Under the pieces are notes generated by a model. It saw only the letters and a program-made list of their open reading frames with translations. It was not told the origin of the DNA and did no database searches. A program made the position numbers and the translations under genes. Positions 52,665 to 62,712 of a stretch of DNA of 64,000 nt are shown piece by piece. Within the stretch, counting starts at the first letter, position 1. Every line of letters begins with the position of its first letter. Where the stretch lies: positions 658,501 through 722,500 of the forward strand of contig NZ_AP021888.1 in assembly GCF_011398155.1 (NCBI RefSeq), read 5' to 3'. Source of the stretch: Thiosulfativibrio zosterae. Lineage in GTDB: Bacteria; Pseudomonadota; Gammaproteobacteria; Thiomicrospirales; Thiomicrospiraceae.

Positions 52665-54839
52665 ATGATAGATATTTCAACCATAGAAAAAGATATACAG
52701 CAGCTGCAAGCCGGAACACATCACGATCCTTTCCAAATTTTGGGGTGTCACAAAGAGGGCAAGGGATGGGTGTTGCGTGCTTGGTTGCCCACGGCTGAAT
52801 CAGCGAATGTTGAAGGCAAAATACCGCTTGGAAGAATTGAAGGCACAGACTTATTTGTAGCGTCCATTTCTAGCCAAAAAAAGAAAACATTACCCCAGCA
52901 TTTTTCGGTGCATTGGACAGAAGCGGATGGTTCAGAGCATCAAGCGGTTACGCCTTATACATTTTTGCCTGGCTTAGGTGAATTAGATCTACATCTGTTT
53001 GTTGAAGGGCGGCATTGGAAGGTTTATGAGCATCTAGGTGCACATTACAAAGAAATTGACGGTGTCACCGGTGTGCAGTTTGCTGTTTGGGCGCCGGCAG
53101 CCAGTCGCGTGTCTGTTGTGGGTGATTTTAATGGCTGGCACGGTTTGCGTCATCCTATGCGCACCATCGGAAACGGCGTTTGGGAGTTGTTTATTCCCGG
53201 CTTGCACCCTGGTGATATTTATAAATATGAAATCCGTAATAGCAATACGGGACACTGTTTAATCAAAACAGATCCTTATGCTCAAGCCATGGAGTTGCGT
53301 CCTAAAACGGGTAGCTTAGTATTCAACTCAGCGCATGAGTGGCAAGATACGGATTGGATGCAGTCCAGAGAAACTTTCGACTGGCAGAAATCCCCCATTA
53401 ATATCTACGAAGTGCATCTAGGCTCTTGGCAGTTAGACGACGAAGGTGGTTTTTTAAACTATCGAGAAATTGCGCATCGATTAGTGTCTTACGTGAAATG
53501 GATGGGCTTTACCCACATTGAATTATTGCCGATTACTGAACACCCATTTGACCCTTCATGGGGTTATCAAACCACCGGATATTTTGCCCCAACATCGCGT
53601 TTTGGAACGCCAGATGATTTCCGTTATTTTGTTGATTACTGTCACCAAAATGGCATAGGCGTGTATTTGGATTGGGTGCCTGCGCATTTTCCAAAAGACG
53701 AATTTGCCTTAGCCCGTTTTGATGGTTCAGCACTGTACGAGCATGAAGATCCTCGTCAAGGTGAGCATCAAGATTGGGGGACTTATATTTTCAACTTTGG
53801 ACGCAATGAAGTGCGCAACTTTTTAGTGGCTAACGCCTTGTACTGGTTAAAGCATTTTCACATTGATGGTTTGCGAGTGGATGCGGTGGCTTCTATGTTG
53901 TATCTGGATTATTCTCGTGAACACGGTCAATGGATTCCTAATAAACATGGCGGTCGTGAAAACCTAGAAGCCATTGAGTTTATGCAGGTTTTAAACGAAG
54001 AAGTGCACGCGCAATGTCCCGGCACTGTGGTCATGGCAGAGGAGTCAACTTCTTGGCCCATGGTGTCGCGCCCTACTTGGATGGGGGGCTTGGGCTATTC
54101 TATGAAGTGGAATATGGGCTGGATGAACGATACGCTCAACTATTTTGAGTATGATCCTGTGTATCGCCCGTATCACCATAACCAATTGACTTTCAGTCAA
54201 ATTTACGCCTATTCAGAAAACTTTATATTGCCCTTGTCGCATGACGAAGTGGTGCATATGAAGCACTCTTTGGTAAACAAAATGCCAGGTGATCTATGGC
54301 AGCGCATGGCTAACCTAAGAATTTTGCTGGCTTATCAGCAACTGCACCCTGGTAAAAAACTGTTGTTTATGGGCAGTGAATTTGCCCAGTTTGGTGAGTG
54401 GGCAGATGCTCGCAGTTTAGATTGGTATCTCTGTGAGCGCCCAGAAAATAAAGGGGTTCAATTGCTGTCGCGCGATTTAAACCATCTTTATAAAAACCAT
54501 TCGGCATTACACCAGCGTGATTTTGAAAGTGCAGGCTTTGAGTGGATAGATTGTCACGATTATGAACAGTCTATCTTGAGCTTTTTGCGTGTTAGCGACA
54601 CAGAAAAATTTGTGTGTCTATTTAACTTTACACCTGTGCCGCGCCAGTTGTATCGCATTGGCTTACCCGAGGCGGGCACTTATCAAGAAATATTGAATAC
54701 CGACTCTGAAGTCTATGGCGGAAGTAATATGGGTAATGGTGGCTATATTGAGGCTGAACATCAGCCTTGGATGAACCGTCCTTATTCAGCAGAACTGACT
54801 TTGCCGCCTTTGTCAGTATTGGTTTTAAAGAAAATATAA
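52665..54839 (+). CDS. glgB: 1,4-alpha-glucan branching enzyme
   Basis: Makes alpha-1,6 branches in glycogen. It is 724 residues. An N-terminal domain and CBM48 precede the GH13 barrel. HEGVH-type start is replaced by [27 protein letters not shown] is in CBM48. The barrel has [43 protein letters not shown] (nucleophile Asp), [11 protein letters not shown] (acid Glu) and [14 protein letters not shown]. Like E. coli GlgB in length. Confidence 0.97.
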   Translation: MIDISTIEKDIQQLQAGTHHDPFQILGCHKEGKGWVLRAWLPTAESANVEGKIPLGRIEGTDLFVASISSQKKKTLPQHFSVHWTEADGSEHQAVTPYTFLPGLGELDLHLFVEGRHWKVYEHLGAHYKEIDGVTGVQFAVWAPAASRVSVVGDFNGWHGLRHPMRTIGNGVWELFIPGLHPGDIYKYEIRNSNTGHCLIKTDPYAQAMELRPKTGSLVFNSAHEWQDTDWMQSRETFDWQKSPINIYEVHLGSWQLDDEGGFLNYREIAHRLVSYVKWMGFTHIELLPITEHPFDPSWGYQTTGYFAPTSRFGTPDDFRYFVDYCHQNGIGVYLDWVPAHFPKDEFALARFDGSALYEHEDPRQGEHQDWGTYIFNFGRNEVRNFLVANALYWLKHFHIDGLRVDAVASMLYLDYSREHGQWIPNKHGGRENLEAIEFMQVLNEEVHAQCPGTVVMAEESTSWPMVSRPTWMGGLGYSMKWNMGWMNDTLNYFEYDPVYRPYHHNQLTFSQIYAYSENFILPLSHDEVVHMKHSLVNKMPGDLWQRMANLRILLAYQQLHPGKKLLFMGSEFAQFGEWADARSLDWYLCERPENKGVQLLSRDLNHLYKNHSALHQRDFESAGFEWIDCHDYEQSILSFLRVSDTEKFVCLFNFTPVPRQLYRIGLPEAGTYQEILNTDSEVYGGSNMGNGGYIEAEHQPWMNRPYSAELTLPPLSVLVLKKI

Positions 54840-54866
54840 AGCGTTAACAGGATGGTTAACGGCTGA

Positions 54867-54985
54867 ACTTTTACACAGCTTGTAAAAGTGAATATTAGGA
54901 AGATTGATCGTGGTTAAAGCCACAAAATGATGATTAAAAGAAATCCAAAGGTTGGTTTCTTGAAAGTGTTCAGTTTGCTGAACAC
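54867..54985 (+). promoter_or_regulatory. glgA leader with two inverted repeats
   Basis: The 173-base gap before glgA contains ACTTTTACA (54867-54875) paired with TGTAAAAGT (54881-54889), and GTGTTCAG (54966-54973) paired with CTGAACAC (54978-54985) around TTTG. Neither has a T-run, so these look like RNA hairpins or protein sites, not terminators. Confidence 0.5.
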
Positions 54986-55012
54986 AACTTACAAAAGGTT
55001 AAAAGAGTTCTC

Positions 55013-56476
55013 GTGAAAATTTTATTTGCTACCTCAGAAGCACATCCACTGATTAAAACTGGCGGCTTAGCCGATGTGTCTGGCAGTTTGCCAAATGCTT
55101 ATGCACACCTAAAGCATCAAGTGCGTTTAGTCATTCCAGCCTATGGTGATATCTGGGAAAAAGTTGACCACATTAAACAAGTTGCAGACTTTATGGTGGG
55201 AGCTTGTGGTCGACAAGTTCATGTTCGTATTCACAGCGTGAAAGCCACGGGCATAGATGTGCCTATTTGGTTAGTCGATGTTCCTGAGTTATTCAACAGA
55301 CCTGGTAATCCTTACTTATCACCCGATGGTGCAGACTGGTGGGATAACGGCGAGCGTTTTGGGGTTTTTTCTAAAGCCGTTGTTGAGTTGTCTATGGACA
55401 GAGTGGGCTTAAACTGGAAACCCGATGTGGTTCATGCCAATGATTGGCAAACAGGTTTAGTGCCTGCCTTGCTGTCGATGGAAGCTGAAAAACCTAAAAC
55501 TTTATTTACCATTCACAATATGGCTTATGCCGGTTTATTTCCTAAAGCGTTGTTTGATGGACTTTGGTTGCCTTGGGAATGGTGGAATCCAGAAGCGGTT
55601 GAGTTTCATCACAATTTGTCCATGTTAAAAGCGGGCATTGTCATGGCAGATTGGGTCACGACAGTTAGCCCAACTTATGCCAATGAAATTTGTTATCAAG
55701 AATTTGCCTATGGTCTTGAAGGCACTTTAATTAAACGCCAAAAAGAAGGACGATTAATTGGTATTTTGAATGGTATAGATACCAATGTTTGGAATCCAGA
55801 AACGGATGCTTATATCAAGCGCACCTATTCTTCTGAAAAAGGGCGAGTCGCGGCTAAAAAAGAAAATAAAACTGCCTTGCTTAATTTTTGGGATCTTCCT
55901 CAAGAAGTAAGTGAGTCGGAAGCGATTGTGGTCGGCTTAGTCGGACGCTTAGTCCCGCAAAAGGGCATTGATTTGGTGCTTGAAGTGCTGCCAGACCTAT
56001 TAGAAAAAACCGATGCCCGTTTTGTGTTTGTTGGCACTGGCAGCCCAAATTTTGAATATGCCCTGAGCGAAATGGCGCATCAATACCCTAATCGAGTGAT
56101 GATTTATATTGGTTATTCAGAAGCCTTGGCTCATAAGGTAGAAGCGGGTGCAGATTTATTTTTAATGCCGTCGCGCTTTGAACCTTGCGGACTCAACCAA
56201 CTTTATAGCTTGGCCTACGGTACTTTACCTGTTGTCCATCATACCGGTGGTTTAGCGGATACAGTGGTGAATGCTACAGACGAGAATATTCAAGCTGGCA
56301 CAGCCACAGGATTTGTTTTTTACGATCCAAGTCGTCATGCGTTAAAGTCTACTTTATTACATGCGTTTCATTTGTATGGCAAAAAACGTACTTGGCAAAA
56401 AATCCAAAAAACGGGCATGGAAGTCAATTTTGGTTGGGATATCAGTGCAAAACGTTATATCGATCTGGTCAAATAA
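55013..56476 (+). CDS. glgA: Glycogen synthase (ADP-glucose)
   Basis: Extends alpha-1,4 chains from ADP-glucose. It is 487 residues from GTG 55013, a GT5 enzyme. The N-terminal HPLIKTGGLADVSGSLP holds the KTGGL motif that binds ADP-glucose. VVHANDWQTGLVPALL follows. The C-terminal half has VGRLVPQKGIDLVLEVL, PSRFEPCGLNQLYSLAYG and HHTGGLADTV. It lies between glgB and glgP. Confidence 0.97.
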   Translation: MKILFATSEAHPLIKTGGLADVSGSLPNAYAHLKHQVRLVIPAYGDIWEKVDHIKQVADFMVGACGRQVHVRIHSVKATGIDVPIWLVDVPELFNRPGNPYLSPDGADWWDNGERFGVFSKAVVELSMDRVGLNWKPDVVHANDWQTGLVPALLSMEAEKPKTLFTIHNMAYAGLFPKALFDGLWLPWEWWNPEAVEFHHNLSMLKAGIVMADWVTTVSPTYANEICYQEFAYGLEGTLIKRQKEGRLIGILNGIDTNVWNPETDAYIKRTYSSEKGRVAAKKENKTALLNFWDLPQEVSESEAIVVGLVGRLVPQKGIDLVLEVLPDLLEKTDARFVFVGTGSPNFEYALSEMAHQYPNRVMIYIGYSEALAHKVEAGADLFLMPSRFEPCGLNQLYSLAYGTLPVVHHTGGLADTVVNATDENIQAGTATGFVFYDPSRHALKSTLLHAFHLYGKKRTWQKIQKTGMEVNFGWDISAKRYIDLVK

Positions 56477-56496
56477 ACAGATTTCGATTCACACAC

Positions 56497-56523
56497 GCAG
56501 GCTTGAAAATGATTCAAGTCTGC
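56497..56523 (+). terminator. Hairpin between glgA and glgP
   Basis: GCAGGCTTGAA (56497-56507) pairs with TTCAAGTCTGC (56513-56523) with one G-T pair around a 5-base loop. No T-run follows, so it may stabilise the glgA message or attenuate it. Confidence 0.45.
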
Positions 56524-56603
56524 ATGGTCTTTGATAGTGCCCAAAATTATTCATACCTCACAACAAAATATAAACCGTTAAGATTCACCTTTAAGGAGTC
56601 GTT

Positions 56604-59102
56604 ATGTCAACGCTAGAAGGATTTGAAAAGGCAAAGATGATTGCTGAAATGCAACAATTGCTTGGTTCAGAAGTTAAAGACCTAGAAGAAGGTTTTGTTC
56701 ATTACTTATACAACACCCTTGGGCGCAATGTTAATTCAGACGCCTATTACCAGTTTAAAGCGCTGTCTTACACGGTGCGTGACCGTTTGATGCACCACTG
56801 GAAAAAAACCTGGCATGCCTACAACGAAGGCGACATCAAGAAAGCCTACTATTTGTCGATGGAATTTTTGATTGGCCGCTCTTTAACCAACAACCTTTTA
56901 AACCTAGGCGTTGAAACACAAACCGAAAAAGCCATGTACGATTTAGGCTTGTCTTTAGAAGAAATTGAAGATGCAGAGCGTGATGCCGGTTTGGGCAATG
57001 GTGGCTTAGGGCGTTTGGCAGCTTGTTTTATGGATTCTTGTGCCACTTTGCAACTGCCGGTGATGGGTTATGGTTTGCGTTATGAATATGGCATGTTTAA
57101 GCAGCGCATTCAAGAAGGTTTTCAAATCGAAGAGCCTGATCACTGGTTAGGGTTTGGCAACTATCCTTGGGAAATTCAGCGTTCTGAATATACGCGTGTT
57201 GTTCGTTTTGGCGGACAAACGCGTATGTTCACCGACCCACATACCAGCAAATTATCTTCTCTTTGGGAAAATACCAGTGATGTGATTGCCGTACCTTTTG
57301 ATGTGCCAATTCCTGGTTTTAAAAACGAAACAGTAAATACTCTGCGTTTATGGTCTGCGGCTGCGGTAGAAGATTTTGACTTAACCCAATTTAACGCAGG
57401 TTCTTATTTTGAAGCCGTGTCCGATAAGTCTGCTGCAGAAAATATCACCATGGTACTTTATCCAAACGATACCAGCGAAAATGGTAAAGAATTGCGTTTG
57501 CGTCAGCAATATTTTTTAGTGTCTGCGTCTTTGCAGGATGTTGTTTGCCAGTGGCATCATAAATACAATGGCGATTTCACCAACTTCGCCCAGTACAATG
57601 TGTTTCAGTTGAACGATACTCACCCCAGTTTGGCGGTGGCAGAATTGATGCGCATTTTATTAGATGACTATTTTATGGAATGGACCAAGGCTTGGGAAAT
57701 AGTATCAAGCTGTATGGCTTACACCAACCATACCTTATTGCCAGAAGCCTTAGAACGCTGGTCAGTGCCTTTGTTTGAAAAACTATTACCACGCCCACTA
57801 GAAATTATTTATGAAATCAACCACCGTTTCTTAAAACAAGTTGCGATGAAGTGGCCTGGTGATCAAAACAAACTACGCCAAATGTCGATTATTGACGAGC
57901 ACAATCATGTTTGTATGGCTTATTTAGCCATCGTCGGCAGTTTCTCGGTTAACGGTGTTGCCGCCTTGCATTCACAATTGCTAAAAGACGGTTTGTTTAA
58001 TGACTTCTATCGTTTGTGGCCTAACCGTTTTAACAATAAAACCAATGGGGTAACACAGCGTCGTTGGATGGCCAGCAGTAATCCAGGATTGCGCGCTTTG
58101 TTAAAGTCAAAAATTGGCGAAGAATGGATTACCGATTTGTCGCAATTGAGCAAAATCGAAGATTTTGTGCATGACAAAGAGTTCCGTCGTTCTTGGATGA
58201 AAGTTAAACGTGAAAACAAAAAACGCTTAGCGCAACTGGTCAAGAAAACCACTGGCGTTGACTTCCCAGAAGATTCTTTGTTTGATGTTCAAGTTAAGCG
58301 TATCCATGAATACAAGCGTCAGTTATTAAATGTGTTACATGTGATTCACCTGTACTCATCCATCAAGCGTGGTCAAGTGGATAACTGGACGAATCGTTGT
58401 GTGATTATTGGTGGTAAAGCGGCTCCTGGTTATGCCATGGCCAAAAACATTATTAAGTTGGTCAATAATGTTGCAGACATTGTTAACAATGACCCAGATG
58501 TCGGCAATAAACTTAAAGTGGCTTTTATTCCTAACTACCGTGTTTCGGCGATGGAAATTATTTGTCCAGGTACGGATGTGTCTGAACAAATTTCAACGGC
58601 GGGTAAAGAAGCCTCGGGTACCGGTAACATGAAGTTTATGATGAACGGTGCGGTTACCATTGGAACTTTGGATGGTGCAAACGTTGAAATCTTAGAAGCG
58701 GTTGGTGAAGAAAACTTTTTCTTGTTCGGTTTAAAAACACCAGAAGTAGAAGAAATGCGCCACCATTACAATCCGCACCATTTTATCGATTCGGATGAAG
58801 ATTTGCGAGCGGTCTTGGGATTATTAGAATCGGGGCACTTCAACCAGTTTGAGCCAGGTATCTTCAATGACATCATCAGTTCTATCAAGTCATCTAACGA
58901 CCCTTGGATGACTTTAGCGGACTTCAGAAGTTATATTGATACTCAAAAAGCCATTGGCTTGGCTTTCCAAGATCACGAGCGTTGGAATACCATGAGTATT
59001 ATCAACTCCGCCAGAAGTGGTGTGTTCTCAACCGACAGAACCATGATGGAATATAACCGTGACATTTGGAAGTTAACGCCTATTGCACATAACGCCAAAT
59101 AA
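56604..59102 (+). CDS. glgP: Glycogen / alpha-glucan phosphorylase
   Basis: Releases glucose-1-phosphate from glycogen. It is 832 residues, GT35 size. AAGGAG lies 6 bases before the ATG. AGLGNGGLGRLAACFMDS, VQVKRIHEYKRQLLNVLHV-like and EASGTGNMKFMMNGAVTIG (pyridoxal-phosphate Lys) are all present, as is TLDGANVEILE. It closes the cluster and is followed by a strong terminator, so storage and mobilisation genes are made together. Confidence 0.97.
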   Translation: MSTLEGFEKAKMIAEMQQLLGSEVKDLEEGFVHYLYNTLGRNVNSDAYYQFKALSYTVRDRLMHHWKKTWHAYNEGDIKKAYYLSMEFLIGRSLTNNLLNLGVETQTEKAMYDLGLSLEEIEDAERDAGLGNGGLGRLAACFMDSCATLQLPVMGYGLRYEYGMFKQRIQEGFQIEEPDHWLGFGNYPWEIQRSEYTRVVRFGGQTRMFTDPHTSKLSSLWENTSDVIAVPFDVPIPGFKNETVNTLRLWSAAAVEDFDLTQFNAGSYFEAVSDKSAAENITMVLYPNDTSENGKELRLRQQYFLVSASLQDVVCQWHHKYNGDFTNFAQYNVFQLNDTHPSLAVAELMRILLDDYFMEWTKAWEIVSSCMAYTNHTLLPEALERWSVPLFEKLLPRPLEIIYEINHRFLKQVAMKWPGDQNKLRQMSIIDEHNHVCMAYLAIVGSFSVNGVAALHSQLLKDGLFNDFYRLWPNRFNNKTNGVTQRRWMASSNPGLRALLKSKIGEEWITDLSQLSKIEDFVHDKEFRRSWMKVKRENKKRLAQLVKKTTGVDFPEDSLFDVQVKRIHEYKRQLLNVLHVIHLYSSIKRGQVDNWTNRCVIIGGKAAPGYAMAKNIIKLVNNVADIVNNDPDVGNKLKVAFIPNYRVSAMEIICPGTDVSEQISTAGKEASGTGNMKFMMNGAVTIGTLDGANVEILEAVGEENFFLFGLKTPEVEEMRHHYNPHHFIDSDEDLRAVLGLLESGHFNQFEPGIFNDIISSIKSSNDPWMTLADFRSYIDTQKAIGLAFQDHERWNTMSIINSARSGVFSTDRTMMEYNRDIWKLTPIAHNAK

Positions 59103-59136
59103 TGGCTAATTGCTTAAGCCTTTAACATTGTTAACC

Positions 59137-59159
59137 AAGCGCCCGCAAGGGCGTTTTTT
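59137..59159 (+). terminator. Terminator of the glycogen cluster
   Basis: CGCCC (59140-59144) and GGGCG (59149-59153) pair around GCAA and are followed by six T. Confidence 0.9.
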
Positions 59160-59211
59160 GTTTTATAGTTTTCGCCAAAAGGCTTAAAACCGCCAAAACA
59201 AGCCTAAAAAT

Positions 59212-59225
59212 AACCAGGCCTGGTT
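59212..59225. repeat. Dispersed palindrome, perfect copy, after glgP
   Basis: Core ACCAGGCCTGGT at 59213-59224 with A before and T after, flanks AAAAAT and TAAATTTT. It lies about 50 bases after the glgP terminator in an intergenic gap. Confidence 0.92.
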
Positions 59226-59372
59226 AAATTTTGAGGCTTTTAAGGTAAATTTGAGTGCATAAAAATAATGACTAAAAGCTGAACCATAAGTATTAATGGC
59301 TTATGTACATAAAAAACTTTGATATACTGGATTCGGACAAATTCACACTTAAACCAATTTGGAGGAATTGAC

Positions 59373-59861
59373 ATGAAGTTAACTCAAACACTCGCAGCAT
59401 CTTTAATTGCCGTCAGTTTAAGCGCAGCCGCAGAAGACCCGATGACCGTTAATGTATCGCGCATTTCTATGGATGTTGCCAATAAGATTGCCATGGCAAC
59501 CATTACTTCTTGCCGCGCAGAGGGGATTCCCGTCAGCGTATCGGTTGTTGACCGTAACGGTATTATCCAAGCGCAATTAAGAGACACCATTGCGCCACCG
59601 GTCTCTTTAGAAATCAGCTATAAAAAAGCCTATACCTCGGTCATGTTTAATGTCAAAGGGTCTGGTTTAGAAGGGCGTGCTAACAGTCCTTTGCAAAGCA
59701 TGAATGTTAATTTGGCATTTATGGCAGGTTCAGTACCGATTCAAGCGGGCGGAAAACTCTATGGTGCCATTGGCGTGAGTGGCGCACCTGATGGTAAAGA
59801 CGATGAAAAATGCGCAGCAGCAGGATTGGCAGCTGTAATTGACGACTTGGAAATGCTATAA
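59373..59861 (+). CDS. Secreted GlcG/HbpS-like protein
   Basis: 162 residues from ATG 59373, with GGAGG 8 bases upstream. The short signal peptide LAASLIAVSLSAAA ends near AAA|EDP. The mature part has VSVSVVDRNGIIQAQLRDT, the middle SYKKAYTSVMF, and KLYGAIGVSGAPDGKDDEKCA near the end; this is the GlcG/HbpS (DUF336) fold, some members of which bind haem. One mature cysteine in TSCRAEG and another in EKCAAA may pair. A likely -10 TATACT is at 59323-59328. Its ligand here is unknown. It has its own promoter and terminator. Confidence 0.83.
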   Translation: MKLTQTLAASLIAVSLSAAAEDPMTVNVSRISMDVANKIAMATITSCRAEGIPVSVSVVDRNGIIQAQLRDTIAPPVSLEISYKKAYTSVMFNVKGSGLEGRANSPLQSMNVNLAFMAGSVPIQAGGKLYGAIGVSGAPDGKDDEKCAAAGLAAVIDDLEML

Positions 59862-59902
59862 CGGTACGTTCAATTCAGTTGCAAAAAATCAAATCATTTA
59901 AG

Positions 59903-59928
59903 ACCGGCTTTTAAGCCGGTTTTTTTTC
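59903..59928 (+). terminator. Terminator after the HbpS-like gene
   Basis: ACCGGCTT and AAGCCGGT form a perfect stem with a TT loop, followed by eight T. Confidence 0.93.
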
Positions 59929-60039
59929 ACTTAGAAAAAATTAAAATAAGAAGTATAAATTATTGACTAAATCGAACTAAAGATATAATATTTGCGAATT
60001 AAGAATTAAAAGATTGTTTAAATCGATTGCGAGGTGGTT

Positions 60040-60906
60040 GTGGTTCCTTTAGTAAGATTGGTGTTCTTTGGCGTAATTTGCACTCTGGGCGCAACCTCCG
60101 CAGCCGTTATGGCTAAAGATTCTGTCCCCACCTATACCTTTGGCATAGTGCCTCAGCAATCGGCTTCTACTCTGGTTAAAAGCTGGTTACCCATTCTAAA
60201 AGCCTTAGAAAAAGAAACTGGCTTTAAACTCATGTTTAAAACAGCGCCCAATATCCCAGAATATGAGCAACGCATTTTGCGAAAAGAATATGACATCAGT
60301 TACATGAATCCTTATCACTATACGATTTTTAGTGAAAAAGCGGGCTATAAGGCATTTGCAATGCAGGGTAACAAAAAAATAAAAGGCGTTTTAGTGGCCA
60401 GAAAAGATAAGTTACCCATGAACTTGGCAGACTTAAATAACCAAGAGGTGGCTTTTCCTGCCCCTGCGGCCTTTGCCGCAACCGTTATTCCAAAAGCAGA
60501 AATGCAAAAGATCGGCGTAACTCCCCTTGATAAATATACGTCCTCTCATGAGTCTGTTTACAAAACGGTGGCGATGGGCGGTGCGATTGCAGGGGGCGGT
60601 ATCGAAAGAACTTTTGCCAATCTTGAGCCCGCAATTCGTGACCAGCTGGCCGTTTTTTGGACATCCAAAGGTTATACCCCTCATGCATTTGCAGCCATTG
60701 AAACGGTTCCTTGGGCAGATGTTTTAAAGTTACAAAAGGCTATGCTCAATTTGTCTAACACACCTGAAGGTCGCAAGTTGTTAGAAGCCATTAAGTTTAA
60801 AAGTATTGTAGCTGCGCAAGACAGTGATTGGCAGGATGTGAGAGATTTAGATATTCGCTTGCTGGATAAAATGAAGCAAGTGTCTGGAAGCCCAAATGCC
60901 AACTAA
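60040..60906 (+). CDS. PhnD-like periplasmic substrate-binding protein linked to a kinase
   Basis: 288 residues from GTG 60040, GAGG 5 bases before; a GTG two codons earlier is possible. The signal peptide is hydrophobic with a cut near VMA|KDS. TYTFGIVPQQSASTLVKSWL is the start of the phosphate/phosphonate-binding (PhnD) fold, then YDISYMNPYHYTIFS and VAFPAPAAFAATV. There are no ABC transporter genes; the next gene, overlapping by 11 bases, is a membrane histidine kinase. So it probably acts as the ligand sensor for that kinase. Ligand unknown. Confidence 0.85.
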   Translation: MVPLVRLVFFGVICTLGATSAAVMAKDSVPTYTFGIVPQQSASTLVKSWLPILKALEKETGFKLMFKTAPNIPEYEQRILRKEYDISYMNPYHYTIFSEKAGYKAFAMQGNKKIKGVLVARKDKLPMNLADLNNQEVAFPAPAAFAATVIPKAEMQKIGVTPLDKYTSSHESVYKTVAMGGAIAGGGIERTFANLEPAIRDQLAVFWTSKGYTPHAFAAIETVPWADVLKLQKAMLNLSNTPEGRKLLEAIKFKSIVAAQDSDWQDVRDLDIRLLDKMKQVSGSPNAN

Positions 60907-62710
60907 CCCAATAGAGCAGATTCCCGCTAAAACGATTATTTTTGGCGTAAATCCATTTTCATTTCGAATTAAAACGATTATAGGCGTTGGTCTAATCGAA
61001 GCTTTTTTATTGAGTTTTTTGTTATTTCAAACCTTCAGTTACATTCAAAAAACACAGCAAGAGTATGTAGAAAACACTGCCGGCGTTGCCACCAAGATAT
61101 TTGCCAGTGCCATTGAGAATGCCTTATTGGCATCAGATGTCGCCACCATTGAAGATTACATTAGCTCGGCATTAAGCAACAAAAATATCTTATATGTTCG
61201 GGTCTATGCCAATAATGAATTGCTTGCTCAAGGTGGTGATGCGGAATTATTGCGTCAACCTTTCGAAGCAGATAACTTTTTATCGAATTTAACCGATGCG
61301 GTCTATGACCAGTCTTACAAAATCTCCTTTTATGATACGGAGTTTGGTGAGATTCAATTGGGTTATGGTGTAAAAGCGTTAGAAAGTTCTTTTGATGAAG
61401 CCAAAAACAAATTCATTGTGATTGCTTTAGTTGAATTGTTAGCTTCAGGATTGTTTTCATTTGTATTGGGGCTTTATTTAACCCGTCAATTAAAATTATT
61501 AGAAGAAGGGGCAAACAAAGTTGCTCAAGGCGACTTAGATTTTACGCTGGATGTCAGCTCTAAAGATGAGTTTGGGCGTTTGGCTGCTACCTTTAACCAA
61601 ATGTTGGGCTCTATAAAGTATCAAAAGCATTTAACAGATACCGCCAACACTCAATTACATGCGTTATTAAATATTGCTGAGGGCGCCTATATGCTCTGCG
61701 ACAAAGACAGCAATATTCTCTTTGTAAACAGTGCTTTTAAAGATGTTTTTGAGTGCTACAGCATTGTTGACCGCAAGATTGACGATTTTGATGCCTTATT
61801 AAAAATCATGAGTGTATCTGATGAGTTGGTCTTGGTGAACGACCTTATCGCAAACGGTGAGCTGAACGCTAAAGAAGATAAAACTTATCATGACATTTTG
61901 AAATTGGATGTTAGAGGTGAGATAAGAATTCTTGAGAGAACCATTAAATTAGCTAAGTCAGGGAAAGAATCAGCTTGGCTGGCCATTTATATGTTTGATA
62001 TTACCGAAGAGTTTCGCATGAATGAAATGCGAGATAACTTTTTATCGCATGCTGCGCATGAATTTAGAACGCCCGTTACCGGTATTTTTGGTTTTACAGA
62101 GCTGCTCATGGCAAGAGATTATCCGCCTGAACAAGCCAAAGAACTTTACAAGATGATACATCAACAATCATCACGATTAATTGCCATGATTACCGAGTTG
62201 TTAGATTTGGCGCAGTTAGATGCTTCGCATCAAAGCAGTTTAACTTTGGCACCATTGGATTTAGGGTTGTTGGTTAGGGAAGTGGTTGCAAATCATCCTT
62301 ATAGCTTACATCCCGTTCATCACAGTTTGAATATTGCGGCAAATTTGCCTCTCATAAAAGGTGATAAAGACAAACTTTATCGCGCAATTGCCAATATTTA
62401 TAGCAATGCTTTGAAGTATTCACCCAAGGACAGTACGGTTGAGGTTTTTGTTTTGCAAGACAAAGCAGACCAAGTCAGTTTGTTGGTCAATGATAAAGGC
62501 CAAGGGTTAAAGTCGGATGAGCTTAAGCAGATTGGCCAAAGATTTTGGCGCGCAGATAAAAGCGGCAAGATTCCCGGCACAGGATTAGGAGTAGCCTTAT
62601 CAAAAGAAATTGTGGAGTTACATAAGGGATCATTTGAAGTATTAAGTACTTACGGCAAAGGGACTTGTATCGTGATTAGTCTTCCTGTTAAAGGGAGTGT
62701 CGAGGGATAG
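60896..62710 (+). CDS. Membrane hybrid-free sensor histidine kinase with HAMP and PAS
   Basis: 604 residues. Two membrane helices (about 30-48 and 172-195) flank a periplasmic loop with a sensor-like fold. A HAMP (TRQLKLLEEGANKVAQGDLD) and a PAS (about 255-370) follow. The phospho-acceptor His388 lies in LSHAAHEFRTPVTGIFGFTE, and the ATPase domain has NIYSNALKYSPK, DKGQGLKSDE and GTGLGVALS. It overlaps the PhnD-like gene by 11 bases and leads into the PAS and receiver genes, so it is likely the input of a relay. Confidence 0.9.
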   Translation: MPTNPIEQIPAKTIIFGVNPFSFRIKTIIGVGLIEAFLLSFLLFQTFSYIQKTQQEYVENTAGVATKIFASAIENALLASDVATIEDYISSALSNKNILYVRVYANNELLAQGGDAELLRQPFEADNFLSNLTDAVYDQSYKISFYDTEFGEIQLGYGVKALESSFDEAKNKFIVIALVELLASGLFSFVLGLYLTRQLKLLEEGANKVAQGDLDFTLDVSSKDEFGRLAATFNQMLGSIKYQKHLTDTANTQLHALLNIAEGAYMLCDKDSNILFVNSAFKDVFECYSIVDRKIDDFDALLKIMSVSDELVLVNDLIANGELNAKEDKTYHDILKLDVRGEIRILERTIKLAKSGKESAWLAIYMFDITEEFRMNEMRDNFLSHAAHEFRTPVTGIFGFTELLMARDYPPEQAKELYKMIHQQSSRLIAMITELLDLAQLDASHQSSLTLAPLDLGLLVREVVANHPYSLHPVHHSLNIAANLPLIKGDKDKLYRAIANIYSNALKYSPKDSTVEVFVLQDKADQVSLLVNDKGQGLKSDELKQIGQRFWRADKSGKIPGTGLGVALSKEIVELHKGSFEVLSTYGKGTCIVISLPVKGSVEG

Positions 62711-62712
62711 AT

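Noticed and set aside
53034..53262. Overlapping frames on both strands inside glgB
   Set aside because: They lie in a well-conserved part of glgB and look like shadows without ribosome sites.
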